The position numbers and the translations under genes are program-made. A stretch of DNA of 64,000 nucleotides from JACVRW01 sp963751835. Lineage in GTDB: Bacteria > Actinomycetota > Thermoleophilia > Solirubrobacterales > Thermoleophilaceae. Location: NCBI GenBank assembly GCA_963751835.1, contig CAVVWD010000035.1:62001-126000 (forward strand). Direction: 5' to 3'. Positions 1-9,131 of the stretch are shown piece after piece. How positions within the stretch are numbered: the stretch's first letter is position 1; the number at the start of each line of letters is the position of its first letter. Under the pieces are notes generated by a model. The model saw nothing but the letters and a program-made list of their open reading frames with translations, searched no databases and was not told the origin of the DNA.

Positions 1-648
1 AACCGTGCGGGTGCGCAGCTCGTGCTCGTGTCAACGGACTGGGTCTTCGACGGGACCCAGGGCGGGGCGGACGAACGGACCCCGCCCAACCCAGTCAATG
101 CGTACGGGTTCCTCAAGGCCGCGAGCGAGCTGGTGGTGGCCGAGCGGGCGGTGCACGGAGCGGTCGCGCGGCTGTCAGGGGTCAACGGCGTGCATTGGGC
201 CCGGCCCGATACGCCGCGGCGTCAGGACGCCGGCTTCGGCTACCTCGTGTTGTCGATCGTCGATGCGCTCAGCAGGGGCGAGCGCTTCACCGTCTGGGAC
301 AGTCCCGCGATCAACTGCGTCGCCAGCCCGGTGCTGGCGAGCGCCGCGGCGGAGCTGATCTGGCGGATCGTCGAGCGCCGGCTGGCAGGGACGTTCCATT
401 GCTGCGGCGCTGAGGCAATCGGCCGTCGTGAGCTCGCGCTGCGGACCGCCGGCGCGTTCGAGCTCGACCGAGAGCTGCTCGACTTCGGGCCGCCCGACCC
501 GGGGGCGCTGCCGCCCGGCGCCGTCCCCTACGACACGAGCCTGTCCGGCGCGGCGACCGAGCGTGAGCTCGATACCGAGCTCCCGGACCTGGAGGCGCTG
601 TTGTCCGGCCTGCGGGCGGAGCTCGAGCTCGAGAGGAGCCCGGCATGA
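1..648 (+). CDS. Sugar-nucleotide reductase-like protein (RmlD/SDR type), 5' partial
   Basis: The reading frame is open from base 1, so the N-terminus with the Rossmann glycine motif lies outside the window. The visible part begins with residues reading LVLVSTDWVFDG and continues with a PVNAYGFLKAASE segment. This matches the extended/atypical SDR family of dTDP-4-dehydrorhamnose reductases (RmlD substrate-binding type), in which the YxxxK pair (here YGFLK) is catalytic. It ends in an ATGA overlap with the iolC start, so it is probably translationally coupled to the inositol operon. The substrate is unknown; a role as an NAD(P)-dependent sugar or cyclitol reductase is inference from family and context. 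Confidence 0.75.
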   Translation, partial: NRAGAQLVLVSTDWVFDGTQGGADERTPPNPVNAYGFLKAASELVVAERAVHGAVARLSGVNGVHWARPDTPRRQDAGFGYLVLSIVDALSRGERFTVWDSPAINCVASPVLASAAAELIWRIVERRLAGTFHCCGAEAIGRRELALRTAGAFELDRELLDFGPPDPGALPPGAVPYDTSLSGAATERELDTELPDLEALLSGLRAELELERSPA

Positions 649-1607
649 GCGAGCAGTACGACGTGATCACGATGGGGCGCGTGAGCGTGGACCTCTACCC
701 GGAGCAGGTCGGGGCGACGCTCGAGGAGGTGCGCACCTTTGCCAAGTCGCTCGGCGGCAGCCCGACCAACGTGGCCGTGGCCGCGGCGCGGCTGGGGGCG
801 CGCTCCGCGGTCGTGACCAAGGTCGGCGACGACGCCTTCGGCAACTACGTGCGACAGGCGCTCGAGGGCTTCGGCGTCGACAACCGCTGGGTCAGCACCG
901 ACCCGGACCTGCGCACGCCGCTCGCCTTCTGCGAGATCCACCCGCCCGACAATTTCCCGCTGCTCTTCTACCGCGAGCCGAAGGCCCCCGACATGAACCT
1001 TGCGCGCCCCGACCTCGATCTCGAGGCGATCCGCAGCGCGCGCCTGATGTGGACCACCGGCACCGGCTTCTCGCAGGAGCCGAGCCGCTCGGCGACGCTG
1101 CTCGCCCTCGAGGCCCGCCAGGGCACCCTGCACGGGGGCATCACGATCCACGACCTCGACCATCGCCCGATGTTCTGGCGCGACCAGGAGGAGGCGGGGC
1201 ACTGGGCGCGCGAGGCGATCAAGCTCGCGACGGTCGCCGTGGGGAATCAGGACGAGGTCGAGGTGGCGGTCGGCACGCGCGACCCGTACGAGGCCTCGGA
1301 GACGCTGCTCGACATGGGCGTGGGTCTGGCGATCGTCAAGCGCGGGCCCGACGGCGTGCTCGCCCGGACCCACGCGGGCGTGATCGAGCTGGAGCCGATC
1401 CGGCTCGAGGTGCTGAACGGCCTGGGCGCGGGCGACGCCTTCGGCGGCGCTCTCGCCTGGGCGCTCGTCGAGGGCTGGGAGGCCGACCGCGCGCTGCGCC
1501 TAGCCAACGCCGCGGGTGCGCTCGTGGCGTCGCGGCTCGCGTGCGCGGACGACATGCCGACGCGGGCGGAGTTGACGGAGCTGGTTGGAGAGGAGGTCGA
1601 GGCATGA
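645..1607 (+). CDS. iolC: 5-dehydro-2-deoxygluconokinase IolC
   Basis: This cytoplasmic PfkB-family sugar kinase (320 aa) phosphorylates 5-dehydro-2-deoxy-D-gluconate in myo-inositol catabolism. The N-terminal GGSPTNVAVAAARLG substrate-binding segment and the C-terminal GLGAGDAFGGAL motif, which carries the catalytic Asp, are both present. An AGGAG ribosome-binding site lies upstream of the ATG. It overlaps the preceding gene and iolD by 4 bases each (ATGA). The function is supported by family similarity and by adjacency to iolD, iolB and iolA. Confidence 0.93.
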   Translation: MSEQYDVITMGRVSVDLYPEQVGATLEEVRTFAKSLGGSPTNVAVAAARLGARSAVVTKVGDDAFGNYVRQALEGFGVDNRWVSTDPDLRTPLAFCEIHPPDNFPLLFYREPKAPDMNLARPDLDLEAIRSARLMWTTGTGFSQEPSRSATLLALEARQGTLHGGITIHDLDHRPMFWRDQEEAGHWAREAIKLATVAVGNQDEVEVAVGTRDPYEASETLLDMGVGLAIVKRGPDGVLARTHAGVIELEPIRLEVLNGLGAGDAFGGALAWALVEGWEADRALRLANAAGALVASRLACADDMPTRAELTELVGEEVEA

Positions 1608-3508
1608 GCGAGCGGTTGACGGTGGCCCAGGCGCTGGTGCGCTTTCTTGCGGTGCAGGAGATCGAGCGCGACGGCGAGCGGCGCCGCTTCTTCGGCGGCT
1701 GCTGGGGCATCTTCGGCCACGGCAACCTGTCCGGCCTCGGCCAGGCGCTCCACCAGCACCGCGACCTCTTCCCGTTCCGCCAAGCCCGCAACGAGCAGGC
1801 GATGGTGCACGTGGCCTCCGGCTACGCCCGCCAGCTGAACAGGCTCGGCGCGTTCGCCTGCACCAGCTCGGTAGGGCCCGGTGCCACCAACATGGTCACC
1901 GGCGCGGCGCTCGCCACCGTCAACCGCCTGCCGGTGCTGCTGCTGCCGGGCGATACCTTTGCCAGCCGCGCCCCTCACCCGGTGCTTCAGCAGCTCGAGG
2001 TGCCGCACGACGGCACGCTGTCGGTCAACGACTGCTTCCGCCCGGTCTCGCGCTACTTCGACCGCATCACCCGGCCGGAGCAGATCGTGCCGGCGGCGCT
2101 CGAAGCCATGCGCGTGCTCACCGACCCCGCCGAGACCGGTGCCGTTACGCTGGCGCTGCCGGAGGACGTCCAGACCGAAGCGCTCGAGCTGCCTGACGCG
2201 TTCCTCGAGCCGCGGGTGTGGACGGTGTTCCGCCGCCCGCCGGCGCCCGATGCGCTCGCGCGCGCCGCTTCGCTCGTGCGTGAGGCCCGGCGGCCGCTGA
2301 TCGTGGCGGGCGGCGGCGTGATCTACGCCGAGGCCACCGAGGAGCTGCACGCGCTTGCCGAGGCCACCGGCATCCCCGTCTGCGAGACGCAGGCCGGCCG
2401 CGGCGCGTTGCCCTCGGAGCATCCCTCGGCGCTCGGCGCAGTCGGCGCCACCGGCACGCTCGCCGCGAACCGGCTCGCTCGCGAGGCCGACCTCGTGATC
2501 GGCGTGGGCACACGCTGGAGCGACTTCACGACCGCCTCGAAGTCGGCCTTCCAGGACCCGGGCGTCCGCTTCGTCAACGTGAACGTGGCCAGTCTCGACG
2601 CCGCCAAGCACAGCGGCCTGGCGCTCGAGGCCGACGCGAAGCTCGCGCTGGCGGCGCTCGCCGAGGCGCTCGCGGGCCACCGTGTCGACGAGGCCTGGGA
2701 GCGCCGCGCGGCGGACGAGGCGCGGGCCTGGGGCGAGGAGGTGGAGCGGCTCACGCATGCCGGCCACGCGCCGCTGCCGAGCCAGGCGGAGGTGATCGGC
2801 GCCGTCAACGAGGCCGCAGGCCCGCGCGACGTCGTCGTGTGCGCCGCCGGCTCGATGCCGGGCGACCTCCACAAGCTCTGGCGCGCGCGCGACCCCAAGG
2901 GCTATCACGTGGAGTACGGCTACTCGTGCATGGGCTACGAGCTGCCGGGAGGGATGGGCGTCAAGCTGGCCGCTCCCGAGCGCGAGGTGTTCGTGATGGT
3001 GGGCGACGGCTCCTGGCTGATGGCCCCGGGCGATCTCGTGACGGCCGTCGCCGAGGGGATCAAGATCGTGGTTGTGCTCGTGGACAACCACGGCTATGCC
3101 TCGATCGGGGCTCTGTCGCGCTCGATCGGCGACGCCGGCTTCGGCACGCACTACCGGCGCAGCGAGAACGGCGCACCCGTGCTCGACGCACCGGGCGGTG
3201 ACGGGCCGGCCGACGAGCTCGAGCCGCTGCCCATCGATCTCGGCGCCAGCGCGGAGGCGCTCGGCGCCCGCCTGCTGCGCGCACGCGGCGTCGACGAGCT
3301 GCGCGAAGCTCTCGCAAGCGCGAAGGCGGAGAGCGGCCCGGTCGTCGTGCACGTGGAGGTGGACCGCTACGCCGGCGTGCCGAGCTACGAGGGCTGGTGG
3401 GACGTGCCGGTGGCCGAGGTCTCCGAGGATCCAGCGGTGCGGGCCGCGCGCGAGGAGTACGAGCGCGCGCGCGAGGGCCAGCGGAGCTACGTGGAGGGCA
3501 TCCAATGA
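1604..3508 (+). CDS. iolD: 3D-(3,5/4)-trihydroxycyclohexane-1,2-dione hydrolase IolD
   Basis: This thiamine-diphosphate enzyme (634 aa) hydrolyses the ring of 3D-(3,5/4)-trihydroxycyclohexane-1,2-dione to give 5-deoxy-glucuronate. It has the acetolactate-synthase-like fold: an N-terminal pyrimidine-binding region (SSVGPGATNMVTGAA), a central domain, and a C-terminal diphosphate-binding region with GDGSW followed by a downstream DNHGYASIG segment. The open frame extends far upstream, but the start is set at 1604 because of the GGAGAGGAGG ribosome-binding site, the ATGA overlap with iolC and the family N-terminus. It overlaps iolB by 4 bases. Confidence 0.93.
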   Translation: MSERLTVAQALVRFLAVQEIERDGERRRFFGGCWGIFGHGNLSGLGQALHQHRDLFPFRQARNEQAMVHVASGYARQLNRLGAFACTSSVGPGATNMVTGAALATVNRLPVLLLPGDTFASRAPHPVLQQLEVPHDGTLSVNDCFRPVSRYFDRITRPEQIVPAALEAMRVLTDPAETGAVTLALPEDVQTEALELPDAFLEPRVWTVFRRPPAPDALARAASLVREARRPLIVAGGGVIYAEATEELHALAEATGIPVCETQAGRGALPSEHPSALGAVGATGTLAANRLAREADLVIGVGTRWSDFTTASKSAFQDPGVRFVNVNVASLDAAKHSGLALEADAKLALAALAEALAGHRVDEAWERRAADEARAWGEEVERLTHAGHAPLPSQAEVIGAVNEAAGPRDVVVCAAGSMPGDLHKLWRARDPKGYHVEYGYSCMGYELPGGMGVKLAAPEREVFVMVGDGSWLMAPGDLVTAVAEGIKIVVVLVDNHGYASIGALSRSIGDAGFGTHYRRSENGAPVLDAPGGDGPADELEPLPIDLGASAEALGARLLRARGVDELREALASAKAESGPVVVHVEVDRYAGVPSYEGWWDVPVAEVSEDPAVRAAREEYERAREGQRSYVEGIQ

Positions 3509-4338
3509 GCCGGCTGCTGGTGCGGCCGTCGCCGACGCCGGGCCCGGACGGCAGCCTGATCTCGATCACGCCCGAGTCGGCGGGCTGGGCGCACGTGGGT
3601 TTCGAGGTGGTGTCGCTCGCCGGCGACCAGGTCACCGAGCGCAGCACCGGCGAGCGCGAACTGTGCGTGGTCGTCGTGTCCGGCTCCGTGCACGTGCGCT
3701 CCGAGCACGGCGAGTGGCTCGATCTCGGCGGCCGTCAGGACCCGTTCTCGGGCATGCCCGACGCGGCGTATCTGCCGCCGCGGACCGAGGTCGGTCTCCA
3801 GGCCGGGCCGGCCGGCGCGGAGCTCGGTCTCTGCTTCGCCCCTGCGAACAGCGGCGCGGAGGCGCGGGTGCTCCCCGGCGATGAGATCGAGGTGGAGGTG
3901 CGCGGGCACGGCGCGCTCGAGCGGCGCATCCATCCGATCCTGATGGGCGACCGCGAGGCCGACTCGCTGCTCGTATGCGAGGTGCTCACCCCGCCCGGTC
4001 ACTGGTCCAGCTACCCGCCCCACAAGCACGACCGCGACGCGCTGCCGGAGGAGTCGCTGCTCGAGGAGACCTACTACCACCGCGTCTCGCCGGAGCGCGG
4101 GTTCGCGCTGCAGCGCGTCTACAGCGGCGACGGCGCGCTCGACGAGTCCGTGGCCGCGCGCGACCGCGACGTCGTGCTGGTGCCGCGCGGATACCACACG
4201 GTGTCCGCGCCGCCCGGATATGCGCTCTACTACTTGAACGTCATGGCCGGCCCCGTGCGGGCCTGGGCCATCGCAAACGACCCCGACCATGAGTGGACCC
4301 TCGATGGAAGCCGCAACGCAGACACGCTTGCTCGATAA
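3505..4338 (+). CDS. iolB: 5-deoxy-glucuronate isomerase IolB
   Basis: This 277-residue bicupin isomerase converts 5-deoxy-glucuronate to 5-dehydro-2-deoxy-gluconate, the IolC substrate. Family-typical segments are HWSSYPPHKHD around residues 170-180, with metal-binding His residues, and ETYYHRV shortly after. The start at 3505 is chosen over an upstream in-frame start because it makes the ATGA overlap with iolD. The 3' end overlaps iolA by about 50 bases if the first ATG of iolA is used. Confidence 0.93.
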   Translation: MSRLLVRPSPTPGPDGSLISITPESAGWAHVGFEVVSLAGDQVTERSTGERELCVVVVSGSVHVRSEHGEWLDLGGRQDPFSGMPDAAYLPPRTEVGLQAGPAGAELGLCFAPANSGAEARVLPGDEIEVEVRGHGALERRIHPILMGDREADSLLVCEVLTPPGHWSSYPPHKHDRDALPEESLLEETYYHRVSPERGFALQRVYSGDGALDESVAARDRDVVLVPRGYHTVSAPPGYALYYLNVMAGPVRAWAIANDPDHEWTLDGSRNADTLAR

Positions 4339-5797
4339 CTACATCGCCGGCGCCTGGACGGCCGCCTCCGGCGCCGAAGCCCTGGACGTCACGAATCCCG
4401 CCACCGGTGAGGTGCTCGCGCGCGTGCCGCTGTCCTCGTCCGCCGACCTCGATCGCGCGGTCAAGGCGGCGCGGGAGGCGCTGCCCGTCTGGCGCGGCGT
4501 CTCGGTGATCGCGCGGGCGCGGCTCCTGTTCGGCCTGCGCGAGGGGCTGAGCAACCGTCGTGAGGACCTCGCCCGTTCGGTCACCACCGAGATGGGGAAG
4601 ACGATCGGCGACGCGCGCGCCGAGGTGGCGCGCATGGTCGAGATGGTCGAAGCCGCCTGCGCGATCCCGACGACGATGCAGGGGCGCATCCTCGAGGACG
4701 TCTCTCGGGGGATCGACGCCGAGACGATCCGCCAGCCCGTGGGCGTGTGTGCCGCGATCGTGCCGTTCAACTTCCCGGCCATGGTCCCGTTCTGGTTCCT
4801 GCCGTTCGCGATCGGGTGCGGGAACACATTCGTGCTGAAGCCCTCGGAGCAGGTGCCGCTGACGCAGCAGCTCGCCTTCGAGGTGCTCGACTCGCTCGAC
4901 CTGCCGCCCGGCGTGGTGAACCTCGTCAACGGCGGGCGCGAGGTGGTGGAGGGCATCCTCGACCACCCGGGGATCGACGCCGTGTCGTTCGTGGGCAGCG
5001 CACCCGTGGCCAGGATCATCTACGAGCGGTCGGCCAAGGCCGGCAAGCGCGTGCAGGCGCTGGGCGGCGCGAAGAACCACATGGTCGTGATGCCGGACGC
5101 CGTGATCGACAAGACCGTCCAGGGGATCATGGGCTCCGCGTTCGGGGCGGCCGGGCAGCGCTGCATGGCCGGCAGCGTCGTGGTCACGGTGGGCGAGGCA
5201 CACGGGCGGCTCGTGCCCGCCCTGAAGGAGGCAGCCGAGCAGGTCCGCGTGGGGGACGGCCTCGACGAGGACACCGAGCTCGGGCCGGTCGTGTCCGAGA
5301 AGGCGCGCTCGCGCATCCTGACGATGATCGAGCGGGGGGTCGAGGAGGGCGCCTCGCTGCTGGTGGACGGCCGCGAGGCCGGCGACGGGGTCGGCTGCTA
5401 CGTCGGCGCGACGATCCTGGACGGGGCGAGCCCCGAGATGGACATCGTGCGTGAGGAGATATTCGGCCCGGTGCTCTCGCTCGTCCACGTCGACACCCTC
5501 GACCAGGCCATCGAGGCGATCTCGAAGAGCCGCTTCGGCAACGGCGTGTCGATCTTCACCGAGTCGGGCGCGGCGGTGCGCCGCTTCAAGCACGACGTGC
5601 AGGCGGGCATGGTCGGCGTCAACATCGGCGTGGCCGCCCCGGTCGCGTTCTTCCCCTTCTCCGGCTGGAAGGACAGCTTCCTCGGCGACCTGCACGCCCA
5701 CGGCCCCGACGCGGTCGAGTTCTACACGCGCAAGAAGACGATCACGAGCCGCTACTACACGCACGAGGAGAGCGGGCGCTACTTCGTCGAGAACTAG
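4289..5797 (+). CDS. mmsA: Methylmalonate-semialdehyde dehydrogenase (CoA-acylating) IolA/MmsA
   Basis: This aldehyde dehydrogenase superfamily enzyme (502 aa from the first ATG) converts malonate semialdehyde plus CoA to acetyl-CoA and CO2, the last step of inositol catabolism, and also acts on methylmalonate semialdehyde. The nucleophile lies in GQRCMAGS near residue 290. GGAKNH replaces the usual ELGGK motif and FNFPAMVPFW precedes it; both are typical of CoA-acylating MmsA. ATGs at 4289 and 4304 are both possible and neither has a strong ribosome-binding site. It is the last gene of the operon, followed by a long hairpin. Confidence 0.93.
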   Translation: MSGPSMEAATQTRLLDNYIAGAWTAASGAEALDVTNPATGEVLARVPLSSSADLDRAVKAAREALPVWRGVSVIARARLLFGLREGLSNRREDLARSVTTEMGKTIGDARAEVARMVEMVEAACAIPTTMQGRILEDVSRGIDAETIRQPVGVCAAIVPFNFPAMVPFWFLPFAIGCGNTFVLKPSEQVPLTQQLAFEVLDSLDLPPGVVNLVNGGREVVEGILDHPGIDAVSFVGSAPVARIIYERSAKAGKRVQALGGAKNHMVVMPDAVIDKTVQGIMGSAFGAAGQRCMAGSVVVTVGEAHGRLVPALKEAAEQVRVGDGLDEDTELGPVVSEKARSRILTMIERGVEEGASLLVDGREAGDGVGCYVGATILDGASPEMDIVREEIFGPVLSLVHVDTLDQAIEAISKSRFGNGVSIFTESGAAVRRFKHDVQAGMVGVNIGVAAPVAFFPFSGWKDSFLGDLHAHGPDAVEFYTRKKTITSRYYTHEESGRYFVEN

Positions 5798-5887
5798 TGC
5801 CCCGGGAACGAATCTTCGGCCAGTCTCGGATCCTCCCGAATCTTGATCGGCACCAGGCAAGTCCCAGCCCGGGATCTGGCGCCATCG

Positions 5888-5924
5888 TCCTGGATTGACC
5901 ACCCTATGTGTGGGCAATCCAGGA
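5888..5924. terminator. Long intergenic hairpin between convergent genes
   Basis: Arms TCCTGGATTG (5888-5897) and CAATCCAGGA (5915-5924) are perfectly complementary. An inner CCAC/GTGG stem continues after a single A-G mismatch, leaving the 7-base loop CCTATGT. There is no clear U-tract on either strand. It lies between iolA (+) and the sigma factor gene (-), where a bidirectional transcript end is expected. The rest of 5798-6067 shows no coding signal. Confidence 0.6.
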
Positions 5925-6067
5925 TTACTCGCGCTTTCCCGAGCGCAGCGCCCGAACGATCTTCGATCCCGCCCTGCTCGCAGCAACCGACGAGCACATC
6001 CCCCTTACCCAGCCCATGCGCGAGACCGACCCGGCGCCACCACCCAAGAGGGGCCGGCTACGCCTGA

Positions 6068-6994
6068 CTACTTGCCGCGGCCGACGCTCCGGCGCAGGAT
6101 CTCGCGCACGTCGCCGACCGGCCCCAGGTGGCCGAGCTTGTCGGGGTTGACCACTGAGCTGATCCCCTGGATGCGGCCGTCGGCGATGTCGAACGCGAGC
6201 ACGGCGATGATCCGCTCCTCCGAGTCCAGCGCTACCGCGCCAGGCTGGCCGTTGACCTCGACCGGACGCAGCTCGAAACCCCCGCCGCGGCCGCCGACGC
6301 GCGCCCAGCCGGCGAGCGCCTTGGCCACGCGGCTCCGGCCGTGCAGTGGCCGGGTGATCGCCGGGACGCGCCCGCCGCCGTCCCCGTGCAGCTCCACATC
6401 CTCGGCGAGCAGCGACTCGAGCTCCTCGACCTCGCCGTCGCGCGCGGCGGCGATGAAGCGGCGCGCCAGCTCGTCGCGCAGCTCCTGTGAGGGCTCATAG
6501 CGCGGCCGGCGCTCCTCGACGTGGCGGCGCGCGCGGGCGGTGAGCTGGCGGACGTTGTCCTCGCTCTTGCCGACGATCGCGGCGATGCGGTCGTAGGGGT
6601 AGTCGAACACCTCCCGCAGCAGAAAGGCGGCACGCTGCTCGGGCGACAGGCTCTCGAGGACCACGAGGAACGCGAACGAGAGCGAGTCCGCGAGCTCCGC
6701 CTCCCAGGCCGGGTCGCCCTCCTGCGCGGCGACGAGCGGCTCGGGCAGCCACTCGCCGGTGTAGGTCTCGCGCCGGACCCGCGCGGAGCGCAGCTGGTCG
6801 ATGGCGAGCCGCGTTACCACGGTCGAGACGTACGCCCGCGGTGACTCGATCCGCTCACCCGACTCGAGCGTGCGGTGCAGGCGCAACAAACCCTCCTGCA
6901 CGACGTCCTCGGCCTCGCTCACGCTGCCCAGCATCCGGTAGGCGATCGCGAATGCCGGCGGCCGCAGCTCCTCGAACAGGTCCGTCGTGGCCAT
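6068..6994 (-). CDS. ECF41-type RNA polymerase sigma factor (SigJ-like) with SnoaL-like C-terminus
   Basis: This 308-residue sigma factor has region 2 at about residues 8-75 (AIAYRMLGSVSEAEDVVQEG, LAIDQLRSARVRRETY) and region 4 at about 105-170. A WLPEPL linker follows region 2, and a C-terminal NTF2/SnoaL-like domain contains NPDKL. WLPEP and NPDKL are the hallmarks of ECF41, whose C-terminal domain modulates activity in place of an anti-sigma factor. It starts 3 bases after the stop of the oxidoreductase gene, so the two form an operon read from the promoter at 7974-8000, which implies autoregulation. The inducing signal is unknown. Confidence 0.92.
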   Translation of the reverse strand: MATTDLFEELRPPAFAIAYRMLGSVSEAEDVVQEGLLRLHRTLESGERIESPRAYVSTVVTRLAIDQLRSARVRRETYTGEWLPEPLVAAQEGDPAWEAELADSLSFAFLVVLESLSPEQRAAFLLREVFDYPYDRIAAIVGKSEDNVRQLTARARRHVEERRPRYEPSQELRDELARRFIAAARDGEVEELESLLAEDVELHGDGGGRVPAITRPLHGRSRVAKALAGWARVGGRGGGFELRPVEVNGQPGAVALDSEERIIAVLAFDIADGRIQGISSVVNPDKLGHLGPVGDVREILRRSVGRGK

Positions 6995-6997
6995 GGC

Positions 6998-7942
6998 TCA
7001 GCCCAGCCCGTTCGCGAAGCCCTCGCGCCAGCTCGGATAGCGCGGCTGCCAGCCGAGCTCACGCTTCGCCTTCTTGTTCGACGAGCCACGCAACTCGCTC
7101 ATCATGATCGCAGCGGCTTCGCCGCCGGCGATCCGTGCGAGCCATAGCGGCACGTGCCGGGGCGGCTTGGCGCCGAGCGTCTTGGCAAGCTCGGGCAGCC
7201 ACTCGGAGACCGGCGCCGGCTCGTCGTCGACCACGTTGTAGACGCCGCGCTTCCCGTGCTCGATCGCCTCGACCGTGGCCGCCGCGGCATCCTCGATCTG
7301 GATGAACGACCACACCCCGGTGCCCTTGCCGGCGAGCGGCAGCTTCCGGGCCCGGATCATCTCGATCTGCTCGCCCACCGGATTGAGGCCCAGCGACGTG
7401 CCGGGACCGTAGAAGCCGCCGTAGCGGAGGGCGATGCCCTCGGTCCAGTCCGCCCCTGTGACAGTCCGCTCGAGGTACTTGATCGCCTCGAGCGTGGTGC
7501 GGACCTGGGCGGGCGGTGTCGTATCGAGCGGGTCGTCCTCTGACTTGACCGGACCGCCCGTCCGTGCGTAGGGCCAGGGAGCGAAGCTCTGCGCGACGAA
7601 GCGCTTGACGCCGACCGCGCGCCCAGCGGCGAGCAGGTGGTCGGTGCCCTCGGTCCGCAGCCGGTTCGTGGCGGCGAAGTCACGCTCCATCCGGCGCGCG
7701 TTGAACGCCCCGATCGCGGTCAGCTGGTGGACGATCACGTCCGGCTCCGCCTCCGCGACCGCGCGCGCGACCGCATCCGGGTCCAGCGCGTCAGCGACGA
7801 CGGGGCGGGCGCCGAGATCACGCAGGAGGTCCTGCTTGGACTCGCTCCGCGTCATGCCGACGACCTCGTGCCCGCGCCCGACGAGCTGTGCGACCAGTGG
7901 CCTGCCCAGTGCTCCGGTTGCGCCTGCGACGAAGATCTTCAT
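6998..7942 (-). CDS. NAD(P)-dependent epimerase/dehydratase, ECF41 partner
   Basis: This 314-residue extended-SDR protein has N-terminal MKIFVAGATGALGRPLV, a Rossmann GxxGxxG dinucleotide-binding motif. ECF41 genes are typically next to a carboxymuconolactone decarboxylase, oxidoreductase or epimerase gene, and this is such a partner. The start at 7942 is preferred over an in-frame ATG at 7963. It has AAAGGAAC about 6 bases upstream and fits the family, whereas the 7963 ATG is only 3 bases after AGGAGG and very close to the predicted transcription start. The substrate is unknown. Confidence 0.85.
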   Translation of the reverse strand: MKIFVAGATGALGRPLVAQLVGRGHEVVGMTRSESKQDLLRDLGARPVVADALDPDAVARAVAEAEPDVIVHQLTAIGAFNARRMERDFAATNRLRTEGTDHLLAAGRAVGVKRFVAQSFAPWPYARTGGPVKSEDDPLDTTPPAQVRTTLEAIKYLERTVTGADWTEGIALRYGGFYGPGTSLGLNPVGEQIEMIRARKLPLAGKGTGVWSFIQIEDAAAATVEAIEHGKRGVYNVVDDEPAPVSEWLPELAKTLGAKPPRHVPLWLARIAGGEAAAIMMSELRGSSNKKAKRELGWQPRYPSWREGFANGLG

Positions 7943-7973
7943 AACGGTTCCTTTCTCGTGCATTCACCTCCTT

Positions 7974-8000
7974 GACGAGATAGCAGCTCCCCATGTGACA
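7974..8000 (-). promoter_or_regulatory. Predicted ECF41-dependent promoter
   Basis: Read on the minus strand, TGTCACA (7994-8000) is followed after 16 bases by CGTC (7974-7977), which matches the published ECF41 -35/-10 consensus. It sits directly upstream of the oxidoreductase-sigma operon, as expected for autoregulation. The assignment rests on motif recognition only. Confidence 0.75.
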
Positions 8001-8036
8001 ACGTTTTTGGCTGCTCCAGACGGGTAGTCGCGAGGC

Positions 8037-8292
8037 ATGCCACCTCGCGGAGTCAAGAAGGGGCAGGGCCGCTCCGAGAGCCGGCCGAGGAGATCGCGGC
8101 ACGCACCGTCAGCGGACCTCGACGCAGGACACCTCCTCGGGTCGCCGCGGCGGCAAGCGCTCGGGCACGTCCGGCCCGAAGGGACGCACACGCGACCAGC
8201 TCTACAACGAGGCCAAGAAGCTCGGCATCGAGGGGCGCTCGCGTATGAACAAGTCCCAGCTGCAGCGCGCGGTCAGCGCCAAGAAGAGCTAG
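8037..8292 (+). pseudogene. Decayed small basic protein ('plasmid stabilization protein'-like)
   Basis: The start (MPPRGVKKG) and the end (GRTRDQLYNEAKKLGIEGRS...MNKSQLQRAV) both resemble a common actinobacterial small basic protein of roughly 100-115 aa with a Rho-N-like C-terminus. They lie in different frames. The middle, expected to carry EEIAARTVNKERA and a SGRRGG segment, is shortened by internal deletions and shifted, although the pieces EEIAARTV and TSSGRRGGKRSG can be read in other frames. With deletions as well as shifts, this looks like real decay, unlike the single-base insertions elsewhere in the window. Confidence 0.65.
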
Positions 8293-8299
8293 TCGCGGC

Positions 8300-9079
8300 T
8301 CAGCCGAGCTCGGCCAGCAGGTCGGCCACCGAGTCGACGATCCGTGACGGCTTGAACGGATGCCGCTCGGCGTCCTCGCGCGAGGTCACGCCGGTCAACA
8401 CGAGGACGGTTTCCATCCCGGCCTCGAGGCCCGAAACGATGTCGGTGTCCATGCGATCGCCGATCATCGTGGTGCTCTCGGAGTGGGCGTCGATGGCATT
8501 CAGTGCCGAGCGCATCATGAGCGGGTTCGGCTTGCCGACGTAGTAGGGGGCGATGCCCGTTGCGCGGCTGATGAGCGCTGCCACCGACCCGGTCGCGGGC
8601 AGCGGGCCGTCGGGCGAGGGGCCGACGTTGTCCGGATTCGTTGCGATGAAGCGCGCCCCCGCACTGATCAGCTGGATTGCGCGAGTGATGCGTTCGAAGC
8701 TGTAGGTGCGCGTCTCGCCGAGCACCACGTAGTCGGGATCGCGATCGGTGATCGTGTAGCCGCTCGCATGCAGCGCAGTGGTCAGCCCCGTCTCGCCGAC
8801 GACGAAGGCCGAGCCGCCGGGCCGCTGATCCTCGAGGAAGCGAGCGGTGGCGAGCGCCGAGGTCCAGATCGCCTCCTCCGGGAGGTCGAGGCCGCTGCGA
8901 CTGAGCCGGGCGCGCAGGTCACGGTTCGTGTACATCGAGTTGTTGGTCAGGACGAGGAAGGGGATGCCGAGCTCGGTCAAACGGGCGATGAACTCGTGGG
9001 CGCCCGGGATCGCCTGCTCTTCGGTCACAAGCACCCCGTCCATGTCCATCAGCCAGGAGCTGATCTCGCGGCGGCCCAT
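8300..9079 (-). CDS. HAD-superfamily (IIA, NagD-like) hydrolase
   Basis: This 259-residue cytoplasmic phosphatase-like protein has HAD motif I as DMDGVL near residue 12 (two Asp separated by one residue), motif II in LTNNS near residue 45, a lysine in YYVGKPNP as motif III, and GDRMDTDI as motif IV. The spacing with an inserted cap fits the HAD-IIA (NagD/4-nitrophenylphosphatase) branch. The substrate cannot be read from the sequence. It stands alone on the minus strand. Confidence 0.88.
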   Translation of the reverse strand: MGRREISSWLMDMDGVLVTEEQAIPGAHEFIARLTELGIPFLVLTNNSMYTNRDLRARLSRSGLDLPEEAIWTSALATARFLEDQRPGGSAFVVGETGLTTALHASGYTITDRDPDYVVLGETRTYSFERITRAIQLISAGARFIATNPDNVGPSPDGPLPATGSVAALISRATGIAPYYVGKPNPLMMRSALNAIDAHSESTTMIGDRMDTDIVSGLEAGMETVLVLTGVTSREDAERHPFKPSRIVDSVADLLAELG

Positions 9080-9131
9080 TGGAGCGGAGACTACGCGGCC
9101 GGCTGAATCGGGTCCCAGCGGTTCCCGAACC